Source of the DNA: Clostridiales bacterium
GTDB lineage: Bacteria; Bacillota; Clostridia; Peptostreptococcales; Anaerovoracaceae
Direction: 5' to 3'
DNA length: 64,000 bases
Assembly: GCA_015243575.1 (NCBI GenBank)
Contig: CP042469.1
Coordinates: 1,516,929 to 1,580,928 of the forward strand
A program made the position numbers and the translations under genes. Of this stretch, positions 1 through 8,420 are shown piece after piece (position 1 is the stretch's first letter; each line of letters opens with the position of its first letter). The notes beneath the pieces are model-generated. The model was not told the DNA's origin, did not search any database, and worked only from the letters and a program-made list of their open reading frames with translations.

Positions 1-234
1 GAGCTCTACCAACGGATACTGAAGCGATATGGAGCAGCCGCAGAAGCGGCATTTTCCGCCAAGTACAGCATAGCTCAGCAGCGGAATCAAGTCGTAGGGC
101 TTAATCCTGCCGCCGCAGCCCGTACAATGGGAAGGAGGGAAGGAAATAGACTCCCCTCCCGGTATTCGGTAAATACAAACGTTCAAAAAACTTCCCACCA
201 GCAAGCCTGATAAGAATATAAAGATCGTGATCAC
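1..234 (-). CDS. pilD: Prepilin peptidase, N-terminal part (runs off the window)
   Basis: This membrane aspartyl protease would cleave the leader of the neighbouring type IV prepilin and N-methylate the new end. Only the first 78 residues are in the window. The start is a GTG at 234, with AGGAGG four bases upstream. Visible are a first membrane segment (about residues 2-20), the hallmark GSFLNV (14-19) followed by YRIP (22-25), and the two zinc-type cysteine pairs of the N-terminal domain, C37/C40 and C62/C65. The catalytic aspartates lie beyond the edge. It follows the pilin gene by 38 bases in the same direction, so it is probably cotranscribed with it. The frame is open to base 1. The family assignment is firm; activity cannot be judged. 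Confidence 0.88.
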   Translation of the reverse strand, partial: MITIFIFLSGLLVGSFLNVCIYRIPGGESISFPPSHCTGCGGRIKPYDLIPLLSYAVLGGKCRFCGCSISLQYPLVEL

Positions 235-272
235 AGCGCCTCCTGAGGGTGGTTTTAGCGGATCGATTCTTT

Positions 273-704
273 CTACAATACAGCCTTGATGCCTCCGTAG
301 GTTGTTACATCCTCATCAAGTGCATCCAATAAGTTCTCATATGTAGTCGTTGTTTCTATCGCATCATCCCCTTCACTAATGCTTTTAGCTGTTTCCTTTA
401 GTGTATCAATCGCATTGGTATCACCATCCAGATCTGTATCAGCATCTGCTTCCCCATCAATCATATCAGCAACGGTAGTATCCACATCGACTGGTACATC
501 CTTGGCTGTTGAATTATAAACCTCTATTGCTGTTACCAGTGTCTTAACGTTAGCCTTCGTCTTTGATACCTTTGCACTGTCGGTATAGCCCGTCATACGG
601 GGAGCTATCACTGCAATCAAAATGCCCAGGATCGCGATAACGGCAATGAGTTCGATGAGGGTAAAGCCTTTTTTCTTTCTGTTCTTCAGCATGTTCTTTT
701 TCAT
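273..704 (-). CDS. pilA: Type IV prepilin (major-pilin-like)
   Basis: This is a 143-residue pilin precursor. A short basic leader (residues 1-13, ending KKKG) is followed by the class III cleavage motif G-FTLIE, with Glu at mature position 5, and the usual hydrophobic N-terminal helix (about 14-36). The globular part (about 45-143) is small, has no cysteines, and is very rich in Asp, Glu and Thr (about residues 75-105), so the fibre surface should be strongly acidic. GGAGG lies 11 bases before the ATG. The gene follows pilC after a 193-base gap that holds a structured leader, so pilin can be made separately from the assembly machinery. It is followed by the prepilin peptidase gene. Length and placement fit a major pilin, but a pseudopilin cannot be excluded. 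Confidence 0.9.
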   Translation of the reverse strand: MKKNMLKNRKKKGFTLIELIAVIAILGILIAVIAPRMTGYTDSAKVSKTKANVKTLVTAIEVYNSTAKDVPVDVDTTVADMIDGEADADTDLDGDTNAIDTLKETAKSISEGDDAIETTTTYENLLDALDEDVTTYGGIKAVL

Positions 705-757
705 AGTCCTTGTGTCCTCCTAAAATTAAGATTCTGGGATAATTAATATGTATGTTT

Positions 758-856
758 AGCTAAGGAAACGCGCATTGATCCAGCCAATCTCCTGGTCAAG
801 CCTTGCTTCCCCACCCTTAGCTCTGCGTGATGACAGTGCTGATTCTTTCAATGCGC
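758..856 (-). promoter_or_regulatory. Structured pilin leader, possibly a shortened c-di-GMP-I (GEMM)-like riboswitch
   Basis: Read on the minus strand, a perfect 9-bp stem (848-856 with 770-778) encloses a 69-base core. The core holds CAGCA, then ACGCAGAGCTA followed by AGGGT, in the order of the c-di-GMP-I core (CAGCAAACC, GACGCAAAGCTA, AGGGTC). The hairpin normally between the first two blocks is almost absent, and the 3' part fits the consensus poorly. The segment AGCTAAGG inside the core (815-822) can also pair with CCTTAGCT just 3' of the stem (758-765), which offers an alternative fold. The placement before a pilin gene fits known c-di-GMP control of pili. The 3' edge overlaps a short dispersed repeat, so a mobile palindrome is the main alternative. 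Confidence 0.35.
761..785 (+). repeat. Dispersed repeat copy A (TAAGGAAACGC-type)
   Basis: This copy matches 19 of 25 positions with the copy at 21889-21913; a third, shorter match lies at 5683-5704 on the minus strand. The shared pattern is TAAGGAARCGC, then ATTRATCCAG in copies A and B. Here it forms the 3' side of the leader stem upstream of the pilin gene. It could be the end of a miniature mobile element. Confidence 0.45.
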
Positions 857-897
857 ACTGCAGTCAGCAATGCACCTTTCCTATCATCAGTACTGCT

Positions 898-2106
898 TTA
901 GCCCATATTAACAACATCGTACATGGAAAACATGGGCAGGATGATAGACATGATGATAAATCCTACAACAACAGCTAAAATTACGATGATCACCGGCTCG
1001 ATGAGCGCCGTCAGTTGTGAGGTCGCAGTATCCACCTCGCCGTCGTAAAAAGATGCTGTCTTCTCCAAGATTGCGTCCAGCGTTCCTGCCTCTTCTCCGA
1101 TCTTGATCATTTGAGTCAGCATCACGGGGAAAATTCCACGAGCGGTCAGGGTTTCCCCTACACTCAGTCCCTTTTTCAACTCATCTGTCGTGGAATCCAG
1201 TGCTTCTCGTATGACAGCATTTCCTACCACGTCGGCGCAGATTTGTATGCTGTTCAGAAGGGGTACCCCACTGCCCATCAGAGTACCGAAGGTTCGTGCA
1301 AAACGCGCGGTTAATATTTTAGAATATAGCTTCCCGAAGATCGGGGCTTTCATTTTGAAAAGATCCAGTGTCTTTCTTCCCTGACTGCTTGACGAGTAGG
1401 TGCGATATGCAAAGAAAACCGCTATGATGATAAGAATCACTATGTACCACTGATTCGTCAGAAAACTGCTGAGTCCAAGCAGAATTCTGGTTGGCAGAGG
1501 CAGCATCGTTCCCGACTGAGAAAGCATGGTAACAAACGTTGGAAGCACCTTTGTCACAAGCAGAATCACAACAGAAATAGCAAAGATGCTGATTGCCGCC
1601 GGATACGTCATAGCACCCTTAATCTTTTGGTTCAGAGAATTTTCCTTATCGTAATAGACCGCCATCCGTTCAAAGATGATGTCCAAAGTACCACTGGATT
1701 CCCCTACGGTAATCATGTCTGCAAGCATGTCCGGAAAAACACTGTGCCGTTTCATCGAATCAGAGAGCGACCTGCCTTTCTGAACATCGGAAAAGACTTC
1801 ATCGAGCACATCCTTCAAGCGCTTGTTCTCAGTCTGTTCCTTGACGATCTCAAGGCTTCGGAGCACACTGATTCCCGCGTTGATCACAACGGAAAATTGT
1901 CTGCAAAAAATTGCGATATCCTTTAAGGTTACTCGTTGCAGCTTGGACAGCTCTATATTGGAGGAAGCCTTAAAAGGCCTTAATCGGATCGGATAATATC
2001 CCTTTTCTCTAAGCGCATCCGCAGCGGCCGCTTCACTGACTGCTTCCAGTTTCCCTTTCAGAGACATTCCCTTTAATGTTTTCGCTTCATATTCATAAAT
2101 CGGCAT
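898..2106 (-). CDS. pilC: Type IV pilus inner-membrane platform protein PilC
   Basis: This 402-residue protein is the membrane platform that links the assembly and retraction ATPases to pilin insertion. It has the family's two repeated GspF/T2SF domains (about residues 68-190 and 270-395). The membrane segments are near residues 168-190, 218-232 and 372-392, and the soluble N-terminal region begins with a typical MPIYEYEAKTLKG-like start. Length matches the family. GAGGTGG lies just before the ATG. It starts 14 bases after pilT and is the third gene of the pilB-pilT-pilC run. The gene order and intact domains indicate a functional apparatus. Confidence 0.95.
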   Translation of the reverse strand: MPIYEYEAKTLKGMSLKGKLEAVSEAAAADALREKGYYPIRLRPFKASSNIELSKLQRVTLKDIAIFCRQFSVVINAGISVLRSLEIVKEQTENKRLKDVLDEVFSDVQKGRSLSDSMKRHSVFPDMLADMITVGESSGTLDIIFERMAVYYDKENSLNQKIKGAMTYPAAISIFAISVVILLVTKVLPTFVTMLSQSGTMLPLPTRILLGLSSFLTNQWYIVILIIIAVFFAYRTYSSSSQGRKTLDLFKMKAPIFGKLYSKILTARFARTFGTLMGSGVPLLNSIQICADVVGNAVIREALDSTTDELKKGLSVGETLTARGIFPVMLTQMIKIGEEAGTLDAILEKTASFYDGEVDTATSQLTALIEPVIIVILAVVVGFIIMSIILPMFSMYDVVNMG

Positions 2107-2120
2107 CGTGCCACCTCATA

Positions 2121-3182
2121 TCAACAATTTTGAAGAAACTTCCTGAGCATTTCCTTATCAACACAATAGAGATTTGCTTCGTCTTCAGAAATGAGTCCTT
2201 TTTTAACAAGCTCTGCCAATGACATATCCATGGATTTCATGCCATATTTGTTTCCTGTCTGGATGGAGGAATCAAGCATATGTGTCTTTCCTTCCCGGAT
2301 CAGATTACGGATTGCAGAGGTACCGAGCATAATCTCCATAGCGCACGCCCTGCCTTCCTCATCAAACCGTTCAATGAGCTGCTGGGAAACGACTCCTTCA
2401 AGCACCGCCGAAAGCTGAACCATAATCTGCTTTTGCTGATAAGGAGGGAACACATCCACAATTCTATCGATGGTCTTTGATGCCCCCACGGTATGGAGGG
2501 TTGACAGCACCAAATGACCGGTTTCCGCGGCGGTTACAGCGATACTGATGGTCTCAAGATCTCGCATCTCACCTACAAGGATTACGTCGGGATCCTCCCG
2601 CATGGCGCTTCTGAGCGCATTGGCATAACTTTTTGTATCATGACCGATTTCTCGTTGATTTACGATGCTTCGTTTATGTTTGTGCAAATACTCTATGGGG
2701 TCCTCTAGCGTCAGTACATGTACCTCTCTAGTAGAATTGATCTCATTGATCATAGCCGCGAGGGTAGTTGATTTTCCGCTCCCCGTAGGCCCTGTTACCA
2801 GAATCAGTCCCCTGGTTTTTCCAGCTAATTCCTTCAAGATGTCAGGCATCTCCAATTCTTCCAAAGTTGGTACTGAAAATGCGATCACCCGAATCACAAT
2901 GGCGTCGCTGCCTCTCTGACGAAAAGCATTGACCCGGAATCTGCTTACACCCGGTCTGGCCCATGACAGATCATACTCTCCCTGTCTTTGAAACTGTTCA
3001 TATTGTTCCTGTGTCACGATTTCCTTAAGCAGTCGGCTTGTATCCTCGGGAAGCAGCGAATCGCCTCCATACGGAACAAGTTTTCCATAAATTCGCAGCA
3101 TCGGGGGTAAACCAGCTGTTATATGGATGTCGGACGCTTTTCTATCAAGAGCTTCTTCCAGCAATTCTTCCAATCGAACCAT
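2121..3182 (-). CDS. pilT: Pilus retraction ATPase PilT
   Basis: This 353-residue hexameric secretion ATPase would power pilus retraction (twitching, DNA uptake). The N-terminal PAS-like domain contains ASDIHIT (about 17-22). The RecA-like domain has Walker A GPTGSGKST (131-139), an Asp box around LEDPIEY, the Walker B-type stretch DPDVILVGEMRD, and the histidine box around HLVLSTLHT. Length and motifs match PilT rather than PilB: there is no zinc tetracysteine and no N-terminal MshEN domain. AGGAG lies 7 bases before the ATG. It lies between pilB (10-base gap) and pilC (14-base gap). The presence of PilT suggests dynamic type IVa-like pili rather than a secretion-only pseudopilus. Confidence 0.95.
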   Translation of the reverse strand: MVRLEELLEEALDRKASDIHITAGLPPMLRIYGKLVPYGGDSLLPEDTSRLLKEIVTQEQYEQFQRQGEYDLSWARPGVSRFRVNAFRQRGSDAIVIRVIAFSVPTLEELEMPDILKELAGKTRGLILVTGPTGSGKSTTLAAMINEINSTREVHVLTLEDPIEYLHKHKRSIVNQREIGHDTKSYANALRSAMREDPDVILVGEMRDLETISIAVTAAETGHLVLSTLHTVGASKTIDRIVDVFPPYQQKQIMVQLSAVLEGVVSQQLIERFDEEGRACAMEIMLGTSAIRNLIREGKTHMLDSSIQTGNKYGMKSMDMSLAELVKKGLISEDEANLYCVDKEMLRKFLQNC

Positions 3183-3192
3183 TCTGTTTCTC

Positions 3193-4968
3193 CTAATCCT
3201 TTAGATATGTAATCTTCGCCAGTTCGTCAACCGTTGTGGTTCCGTTTAGAACCAACTCGTCGCAGGAAGTTCGCAACGTCCTCATTCCTTTTTCAATACT
3301 TAAATTACGAAGTTCGTCTGAACTTTTGCCTTCCATAATCATCTCCCGATGTTCTTTTGAAATCTCCATAATCTCATAGACACCAACTCTTCCTGAATAT
3401 CCGGTATTGCCGCACCGCGGACAGCCCTTGCCGCGATAAAGGGTCAAGGGTGAATCCATGGAATGATTCAAAATGATCTTTTCACGGGAAGTTGCTTCAT
3501 ATGCAGCTCTGCACTCCGGGCAGATTCGCCTCACCAGACGCTGAGAGATTACGCCTACAAGGGAAGTCGCAGCAAGATACGGTTCAATCCCCATATCTGC
3601 AAGCCTTACGGCAGTGGAAGGAGCATCATTGGTATGCATGGTGCTGAGAATCAGATGGCCTGTGATTGCTGATCGAATTGCAATTTCAGCAGTTTCCATG
3701 TCTCTGATTTCTCCGATCATAATAATATCAGGATCCTGCCTCAAGATGGATCGCAAACCTGTCGCAAAAGTCATTCCTATTTTTGTGTTGACATGAACCT
3801 GATTGATGCCCTCCAGAACATATTCCACAGGGTCTTCCACCGTTATAATATTTTTGTTGGGTGTATTCAGATCGTTGAGAATTGAATATAGAGTAGTGGA
3901 TTTTCCGCTGCCGGTGGGCCCGGTAACGAGAATAATCCCGTGAGGGTGTTTGATCATACGGTTTAGCAAGATTAGCTCATGCTCTTGCAGTCCCATGTCA
4001 TGCTTGGAGACAAGAAAACTATCACGTTTTAAAATTCTGATCACAATTTTTTCCCCGTAGACGGTAGGCAGAACGGAAACTCTCAAATCAATATCCAAAT
4101 TGTCAACCCGGGTAATGATTCTGCCATCCTGAGGCAGCCTTTTTTCGGCAATATTAAGATCTGCCATGATCTTGATTCGGGTGATGAGCGCCCCTAAGGC
4201 ACCTTTTCCTGATCTCATGGTTTCACGAAGTTCTCCGTCAATACGGTTTCGTATTTTGATGTAATCTTCGAAGGGTTCTATATGAATATCGCTGGCGTTG
4301 CTCTTTACGGCTTCCTTTATGATGGAATCCACCAGCTTAACGGCTGGAGCATCTTTAATATCGATTGACTCATCAGTTCGTGCGTGTCGTTCTTCCTCCT
4401 GCCGATGTTCTTTTGAAAGCTCTTCGGCGGCTTTCTGTGCAAACTGGCTGGAATAAAAACGGTCGATGTATTTTAGAATCTCATGTCTGGATGCGATGAC
4501 CACTTCCACCTCGTATCCTGAAGCGATTTTCACATCATCCAAAGCAAAGATATTTAGAGGGTCTGCGATAGCAACCCTGATCTTTTCGCCTTCAACTCCG
4601 ATGGGGATCAGTGTGTATTTAGAAGCCAGGCTTTCCGGAACGGAGAGCACAGCCTGCTTATCAATATTGATTCGATCCAGGTGAACCCTGTCCAAGCCAA
4701 ACTGCTGCTCGAGTGTTTCAAGGATTTGCTCTTCGGTCACCATCATTTCTTCAATTAAAAGTTCCCCAAGACGCTTGTTAGAATTCTTTTGCTTAATCAG
4801 CACTTCTGTCAATTGTTCCTTCTTAAGCGTTCCGTTTTCAACAAGTAAATCTCCGAGACGCTTATTCCCTGTGTGCCTGGGCTTTTCCATGCTGTCGCTT
4901 CTTAACGAAGGTTCTTTATCCGGCTCTACAGAAGTACTTCTGAATAGTCTTTCATATATGCTGCTCAT
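3193..4968 (-). CDS. pilB: Pilus assembly ATPase PilB with duplicated MshEN c-di-GMP motif
   Basis: This 591-residue ATPase drives pilus extension. Its N-terminus holds two tandem 24-residue motifs of the MshEN type: R37-Q60 (RLG..LV..G.L....L...L..Q) and R66-Q89 (RLG..LI....V....I...L..Q). In MshE these bind cyclic di-GMP. The ATPase domain has Walker A GPTGSGKST (350-358), a Walker B region DPDIIMIGEIRD (412-423), a histidine box near LSTMHT, and a zinc tetracysteine C483/C486...C516/C519 typical of PilB/GspE. AGGAG precedes the ATG by about 9 bases. It is the first gene of the pil operon, with a long AT-rich region upstream. c-di-GMP binding is inferred from the motif. Confidence 0.95.
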   Translation of the reverse strand: MSSIYERLFRSTSVEPDKEPSLRSDSMEKPRHTGNKRLGDLLVENGTLKKEQLTEVLIKQKNSNKRLGELLIEEMMVTEEQILETLEQQFGLDRVHLDRINIDKQAVLSVPESLASKYTLIPIGVEGEKIRVAIADPLNIFALDDVKIASGYEVEVVIASRHEILKYIDRFYSSQFAQKAAEELSKEHRQEEERHARTDESIDIKDAPAVKLVDSIIKEAVKSNASDIHIEPFEDYIKIRNRIDGELRETMRSGKGALGALITRIKIMADLNIAEKRLPQDGRIITRVDNLDIDLRVSVLPTVYGEKIVIRILKRDSFLVSKHDMGLQEHELILLNRMIKHPHGIILVTGPTGSGKSTTLYSILNDLNTPNKNIITVEDPVEYVLEGINQVHVNTKIGMTFATGLRSILRQDPDIIMIGEIRDMETAEIAIRSAITGHLILSTMHTNDAPSTAVRLADMGIEPYLAATSLVGVISQRLVRRICPECRAAYEATSREKIILNHSMDSPLTLYRGKGCPRCGNTGYSGRVGVYEIMEISKEHREMIMEGKSSDELRNLSIEKGMRTLRTSCDELVLNGTTTVDELAKITYLKD

Positions 4969-5275
4969 AGATCGATTCTCCTGCCCTATCAGAAATATTG
5001 GTAAATCACGTGCTTTGAAATGCTGTAATCATTCGAAATCAAAATTTGTTGAATTTCAGCATTATATTACAAGAACTTCATTTTATTGCATAATTCGTTA
5101 TAAATTAGGTGCAGTCGGATAATTTTGTATATTTTTGTTGATTTATTATACCCCCATATTTTTGCCATTGCAACAATTATCAATTAAATAGGGTGTTAAT
5201 TATTTGTTAATTTTTCATTTATTAAGCGCGTACCCTTTAGAAATCAGCTTTATAAATTTGAAATCTTTCCTGAGC
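4969..5275 (-). promoter_or_regulatory. AT-rich region upstream of pilB, probable pil promoter
   Basis: This gap of about 300 bases between pilB and the next terminator has no convincing ORF. On the minus strand a perfect TATAAT lies at 5061-5066 (preceded by TTGTAA), about 90 bases before the pilB ATG, and could be the -10 box. No good -35 box is seen at the usual distance, so activator dependence is possible. I see no riboswitch signature here. Confidence 0.35.
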
Positions 5276-5304
5276 AAAAAAAGACCGTGGTATAATCCAC
5301 GGCC
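5276..5304 (-). terminator. Rho-independent terminator after the DUF3343 gene
   Basis: On the minus strand the stem CCGTGG/CCACGG (5297-5302 with 5285-5290) has a 6-base loop and is followed by seven T (5276-5282). It lies 8 bases after the stop of the 5313-5570 gene and separates it from the pil operon. Confidence 0.85.
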
Positions 5305-5312
5305 TTAAGACA

Positions 5313-5570
5313 CTAAGCAATCTGTTTGTATTTAATTGCGCCATTTTCATACTCAATCATATAGATTCCTCTTGAGGTAATCTGACTTTTATCGAGGATG
5401 TCAATTGCACTGTTAATTGAATTAGTTTTCAGAAAGACAGCATATCCGCAGGTTCGCAGAAGATCCGGCGGCAGCTTCTTAAGCGTTGATCGGATCCTGT
5501 TTTCTTGTAGCTTTTCTTGTGCATAGACAGCCCTATAAAAAGATGAAAAAGCTATTACGTATTCATTCAT
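5313..5570 (-). CDS. DUF3343 family small protein (putative Se/S carrier-like)
   Basis: This is an 85-residue protein starting MNEYVIAF. A longer reading frame begins upstream, but the ATG at 5570 is preferred because the family begins here; AAAGGA and GGGGG lie just before it. The pattern is a hydrophobic first strand, a helix with residues KLQENRI, PPDLLRTCGYAVFLK, and a C-terminal SRGIYMIE strand. This matches DUF3343, a small family often annotated as Se/S-carrier-like and related in fold to TusA-like proteins. One cysteine (in RTCGYA) is at the position expected of a carrier residue. No partner genes of sulfur or selenium metabolism are nearby, so the role is open. Confidence 0.7.
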   Translation of the reverse strand: MNEYVIAFSSFYRAVYAQEKLQENRIRSTLKKLPPDLLRTCGYAVFLKTNSINSAIDILDKSQITSRGIYMIEYENGAIKYKQIA

Positions 5571-5682
5571 TCTATCCTTTACCCCCTTGGCGGCTGGCGC
5601 CGCTCCGCTTGAAACCATTGGTTCCCACGGTGCTCACTTCATTCTGATATGCGAGCTGGGCACCCTCCTTCGAATTTTGGAA

Positions 5683-5704
5683 GCGCTTCATCAGCGTTTC
5701 CTTA
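5683..5704 (-). repeat. Dispersed repeat copy C at the 3' end of the carboxypeptidase gene
   Basis: On the minus strand it begins TAAGGAAACGCTGATGAAGC and folds on itself (GGAAACGC with GCGCTTCC across 7 bases). It shares the TAAGGAARCGC core with copies A and B. It starts 4 bases after the stop codon of the gene ending at 5708. The hairpin has no T-tract, so it is not a standard terminator. Confidence 0.4.
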
Positions 5705-5707
5705 GTA

Positions 5708-6985
5708 TTAGATCAATGTCTTTAACATCCTGAAATAAATTTGCATCAGTCCTGCCTTCTCAACGTTTTCTGCCGCAACCAAAGGGTGCCTTGCGATTTC
5801 CTTATCCTGCTTATATATGACCAATTCTCCGATTTTATCACCCATTGTGATCGGTGCCGATATCTTAGCGTTTAATTCTAGCTCACCGCGGATTCCGTCT
5901 TTTTCCCCTTTTTTGACCAGTATGCTGATCTGTTCCGGGGCAACAGCGTCAATCATGTCAGGCGCACCCTTTTCAATGACGATTTTTCCCATTGGCTCGC
6001 CCTTTTCTGCAAGCTTGACAGAATCATAATTTGCAAATCCGTAATCCAGAAGCTTTGCGGCTTCAGCAAATCTAATTTTCGATGTCGGGCTTCCCATAAT
6101 GACAGCAATCAAGTTTAAATCATCCTTTACTGCCGACGCTGATAAACAGTATCCTGCCTCCTGGGTAAAGCCTGTTTTAATTCCATTGGCCCCCGGATAG
6201 GTTTTGATGAGGCGGTTGGTATTGGTAAGTCCCAGCTCGGTCTGTTTCTTTCCCGGCAGCCCTACTGTGATATTCGTCATCCAGACCTTGAACCAGTCCT
6301 GAAGCTTTTCATGCTTTATGAGTTCTTTCGACATTAATGCTATATCATATGCACTGGAATAATGATTGGCTACCGGAAGACCGTTGGTATTTACAAAATT
6401 TGTGTCTACCATTCCCAGCTCCTTGGCCTTTTTATTCATGTTCTCAACAAAGATCTCTACTGTACCCGAATGGTATTCAGCCGCTGCCACACAGGCATCA
6501 TTTGCGCTGGCGATTACGATTCCCTTCAGTAAGGTTTCAAGAGTCTGCTGCTCACCGGGTTCCATATACATCTGGCTTCCGCCCATACTTGCAGCTTTTT
6601 CACTGACCGTGACCTTATCATCCAGGTTCATCTGTCCGCGCTCCACCGCTTCCATGATCAGAAGCATGGTCATTACCTTTGTAACACTCGCAGGCGGCAG
6701 CCGTTCATGAGAATTTTGATCGAACAGAACCGTACCGCTGCCAGCATCAATCAGCACTGCTGATTTAGCATCTACCGTCATATTCACTGCTCCGCCTGTA
6801 ATGGAGGTAGGCAGCACCGTGGGCTCCGGTTCCACAGCAGTTGATATCATTTCCAGGATTGGTTCATCTGTAAATTCATCTTCAGCGTATACTACGATAG
6901 GCAGCAGTCCGATAATCAGCGCCGCTACCAAAAGATACGCAGTTTTTCTGCCGTATTGTAAAAATCGTTCTGTATGTCGAAGCAA
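5708..6985 (-). CDS. D-alanyl-D-alanine carboxypeptidase (PBP5/DacF family)
   Basis: This penicillin-binding protein trims the terminal D-Ala of peptidoglycan stem peptides outside the membrane. The start is a TTG at 6985 with GAGGGGG 8 bases before it. There is an N-terminal signal segment (about 14-34, ending VYAED), then the peptidase S11 domain with SxxK at S100-K103, SAN at 160-162 and KTG at 270-272. The C-terminal beta domain (about 325-400) ends in an amphipathic membrane-anchor helix (last about 15 residues). Length (425) and the three motifs fit an active enzyme. The family includes vegetative DacA and sporulation DacF/DacB; the sequence alone does not decide between them. Confidence 0.92.
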   Translation of the reverse strand: MLRHTERFLQYGRKTAYLLVAALIIGLLPIVVYAEDEFTDEPILEMISTAVEPEPTVLPTSITGGAVNMTVDAKSAVLIDAGSGTVLFDQNSHERLPPASVTKVMTMLLIMEAVERGQMNLDDKVTVSEKAASMGGSQMYMEPGEQQTLETLLKGIVIASANDACVAAAEYHSGTVEIFVENMNKKAKELGMVDTNFVNTNGLPVANHYSSAYDIALMSKELIKHEKLQDWFKVWMTNITVGLPGKKQTELGLTNTNRLIKTYPGANGIKTGFTQEAGYCLSASAVKDDLNLIAVIMGSPTSKIRFAEAAKLLDYGFANYDSVKLAEKGEPMGKIVIEKGAPDMIDAVAPEQISILVKKGEKDGIRGELELNAKISAPITMGDKIGELVIYKQDKEIARHPLVAAENVEKAGLMQIYFRMLKTLI

Positions 6986-7161
6986 CGTTAAAACCCCCTC
7001 GCATCAATCTTCTTTAACGCTGTGCAGAAAATTTTCAGCTCAGGAAAATCTTTCTTGCATCTCTGCGTTATATTGAGATGGAAAAGTCTCCTTCTCGATA
7101 TAAAGATATGGATGGTCAGGGGGTTTTATGACTATTTTCAGTGTTTCATTAGACAAACAAG

Positions 7162-7219
7162 AAGGTTTTCTACTTCATGCTCTCATGTGGTGATAAAGGT
7201 TTTCTACTTCACGTTCTCA
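7162..7219. repeat. Two 24-bp direct repeats around the end of iadA
   Basis: The 24-base segments 7162-7185 and 7196-7219 match at 22 positions with a period of 34. The second contains the last codons and stop of iadA; the first repeats them just downstream, so the gene end looks duplicated in tandem. The rest of the 7000-7200 gap shows only an imperfect hairpin near 7070-7103 without a T-tract. Confidence 0.7.
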
Positions 7220-8397
7220 AAGGTTCCATATACTTCAGGATGGCCATCATAAACCATCCTTTTCCCTTTACAGAAAACGGTGTCCAATATCAGTTCCGCC
7301 TCATCAAGAAGGCAAAGATCTGCATCAAAGCCAGCTTCGATTCTACCTTTTCCTGTAAGTTTCAGTATTCTGGCAGGATTAACAGTTACAGCCCTGAGCA
7401 TAACCTCCAGGGGAATCTTATATTCCAGCACAGCTGCCCTGATCTCTTTCAGAATGCATTCCGGCTTACCCACACCAAGGCCAACAAATTCCATTTTTTC
7501 ATTGAAAAGTGGAAGGCTGCCTTGTGCATCGGATGAAATCGTAAACTGATCCTGAGAAATATTCTCATCAAGAAGTCTTTTAATTCCCGTGCAGGTTCTG
7601 ACCTCTCCGTATTTCTCCTCCCAGAAAACCGGATCGTTGCTGGCGGTAAAATCGATGTACCCGCCTTTCTTCGCATAGAGGATTCCTTCCTCAAAGAGTT
7701 CCCTGTTTCTGTTGATATGGGTGGGCAGAAACTGGGTAATGGGAATTTCTGTCTGTTCCACCGTCTGCAAAATCAAATCCAGCATCCTGCTTCCATCTCC
7801 AAGATGAATGTTCAGGATTCCTGCCTTTCCGGAAAGCATACCTCCAACTCGTGCATCTGCTGCAAGCCGTTGGAACTCAGAAAGTGTTGGCTGGGAAGAA
7901 CGATGATCAGAAACAGCGATTTCCCCAATACCGATGATCTTATCTACGATGAGAAGATCCTTCATAACTTCCCCCGTCACTGTAACAGGGGGCACATGAT
8001 AAGATCCTGTATAAATATAGGTGCTGAGTCCTTCTTCCTCCAGTCCTTTTGCCTTTGCGAGAAGGGATATCATATTTCTGGTGACCCCATCCGTGCCAAG
8101 ACAACCGACAGCAGTTGTAATTCCTGCCATCGTGAAATCAGTCAGTACTGCTTCCGGCGTTCTGGTTCGATACCCGCCTTCGCCGCCTCCCCCCGTCATA
8201 TGGGTATGTGAATCAATGAAACCAGGTACTGCAATCATACCGGTAGCATCAATTTCACTAAGGAGTCCGTCCGCATTCTTTATTTCCAGGGAAATGTTCT
8301 CAGCAACAGCCCCTATCTTACCGTCAATCAGCAAAATGTCCTTCCTGCCTGCCTCTTCTGGCTGATAGACCTTCGCATTTCGAATAATTGTGATCAT
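7204..8397 (-). CDS. iadA: Beta-aspartyl (isoaspartyl) dipeptidase
   Basis: This 397-residue metal-dependent amidohydrolase (peptidase M38) releases L-Asp from beta-aspartyl dipeptides that arise from damaged proteins. Visible are the metal-binding HxH in GFIDSHTHMTGGGGEGG, the family stretch AGITTAVGCLGTDG, the LNIHLGDG region, the HIN histidine in LPTHINR, and a late metal aspartate in SSDAQGS. Length fits the family. GGGAG precedes the ATG. It follows the YfcC-type transporter gene by 23 bases on the same strand, and both probably use the sigma-54 promoter at 10246-10261, so peptide or amino acid uptake and cleavage would be induced together. Confidence 0.93.
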   Translation of the reverse strand: MITIIRNAKVYQPEEAGRKDILLIDGKIGAVAENISLEIKNADGLLSEIDATGMIAVPGFIDSHTHMTGGGGEGGYRTRTPEAVLTDFTMAGITTAVGCLGTDGVTRNMISLLAKAKGLEEEGLSTYIYTGSYHVPPVTVTGEVMKDLLIVDKIIGIGEIAVSDHRSSQPTLSEFQRLAADARVGGMLSGKAGILNIHLGDGSRMLDLILQTVEQTEIPITQFLPTHINRNRELFEEGILYAKKGGYIDFTASNDPVFWEEKYGEVRTCTGIKRLLDENISQDQFTISSDAQGSLPLFNEKMEFVGLGVGKPECILKEIRAAVLEYKIPLEVMLRAVTVNPARILKLTGKGRIEAGFDADLCLLDEAELILDTVFCKGKRMVYDGHPEVYGTFENVK

Positions 8398-8420
8398 GTT
8401 CTAGTCTCCCTCAAAAGAAA

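Noticed and set aside
1-234. Frameshift in the prepilin peptidase fragment
   Set aside because: An apparent frame break came from my first reading of the C-runs at about 130-140; rereading the bases gave one continuous frame with both Cys pairs.
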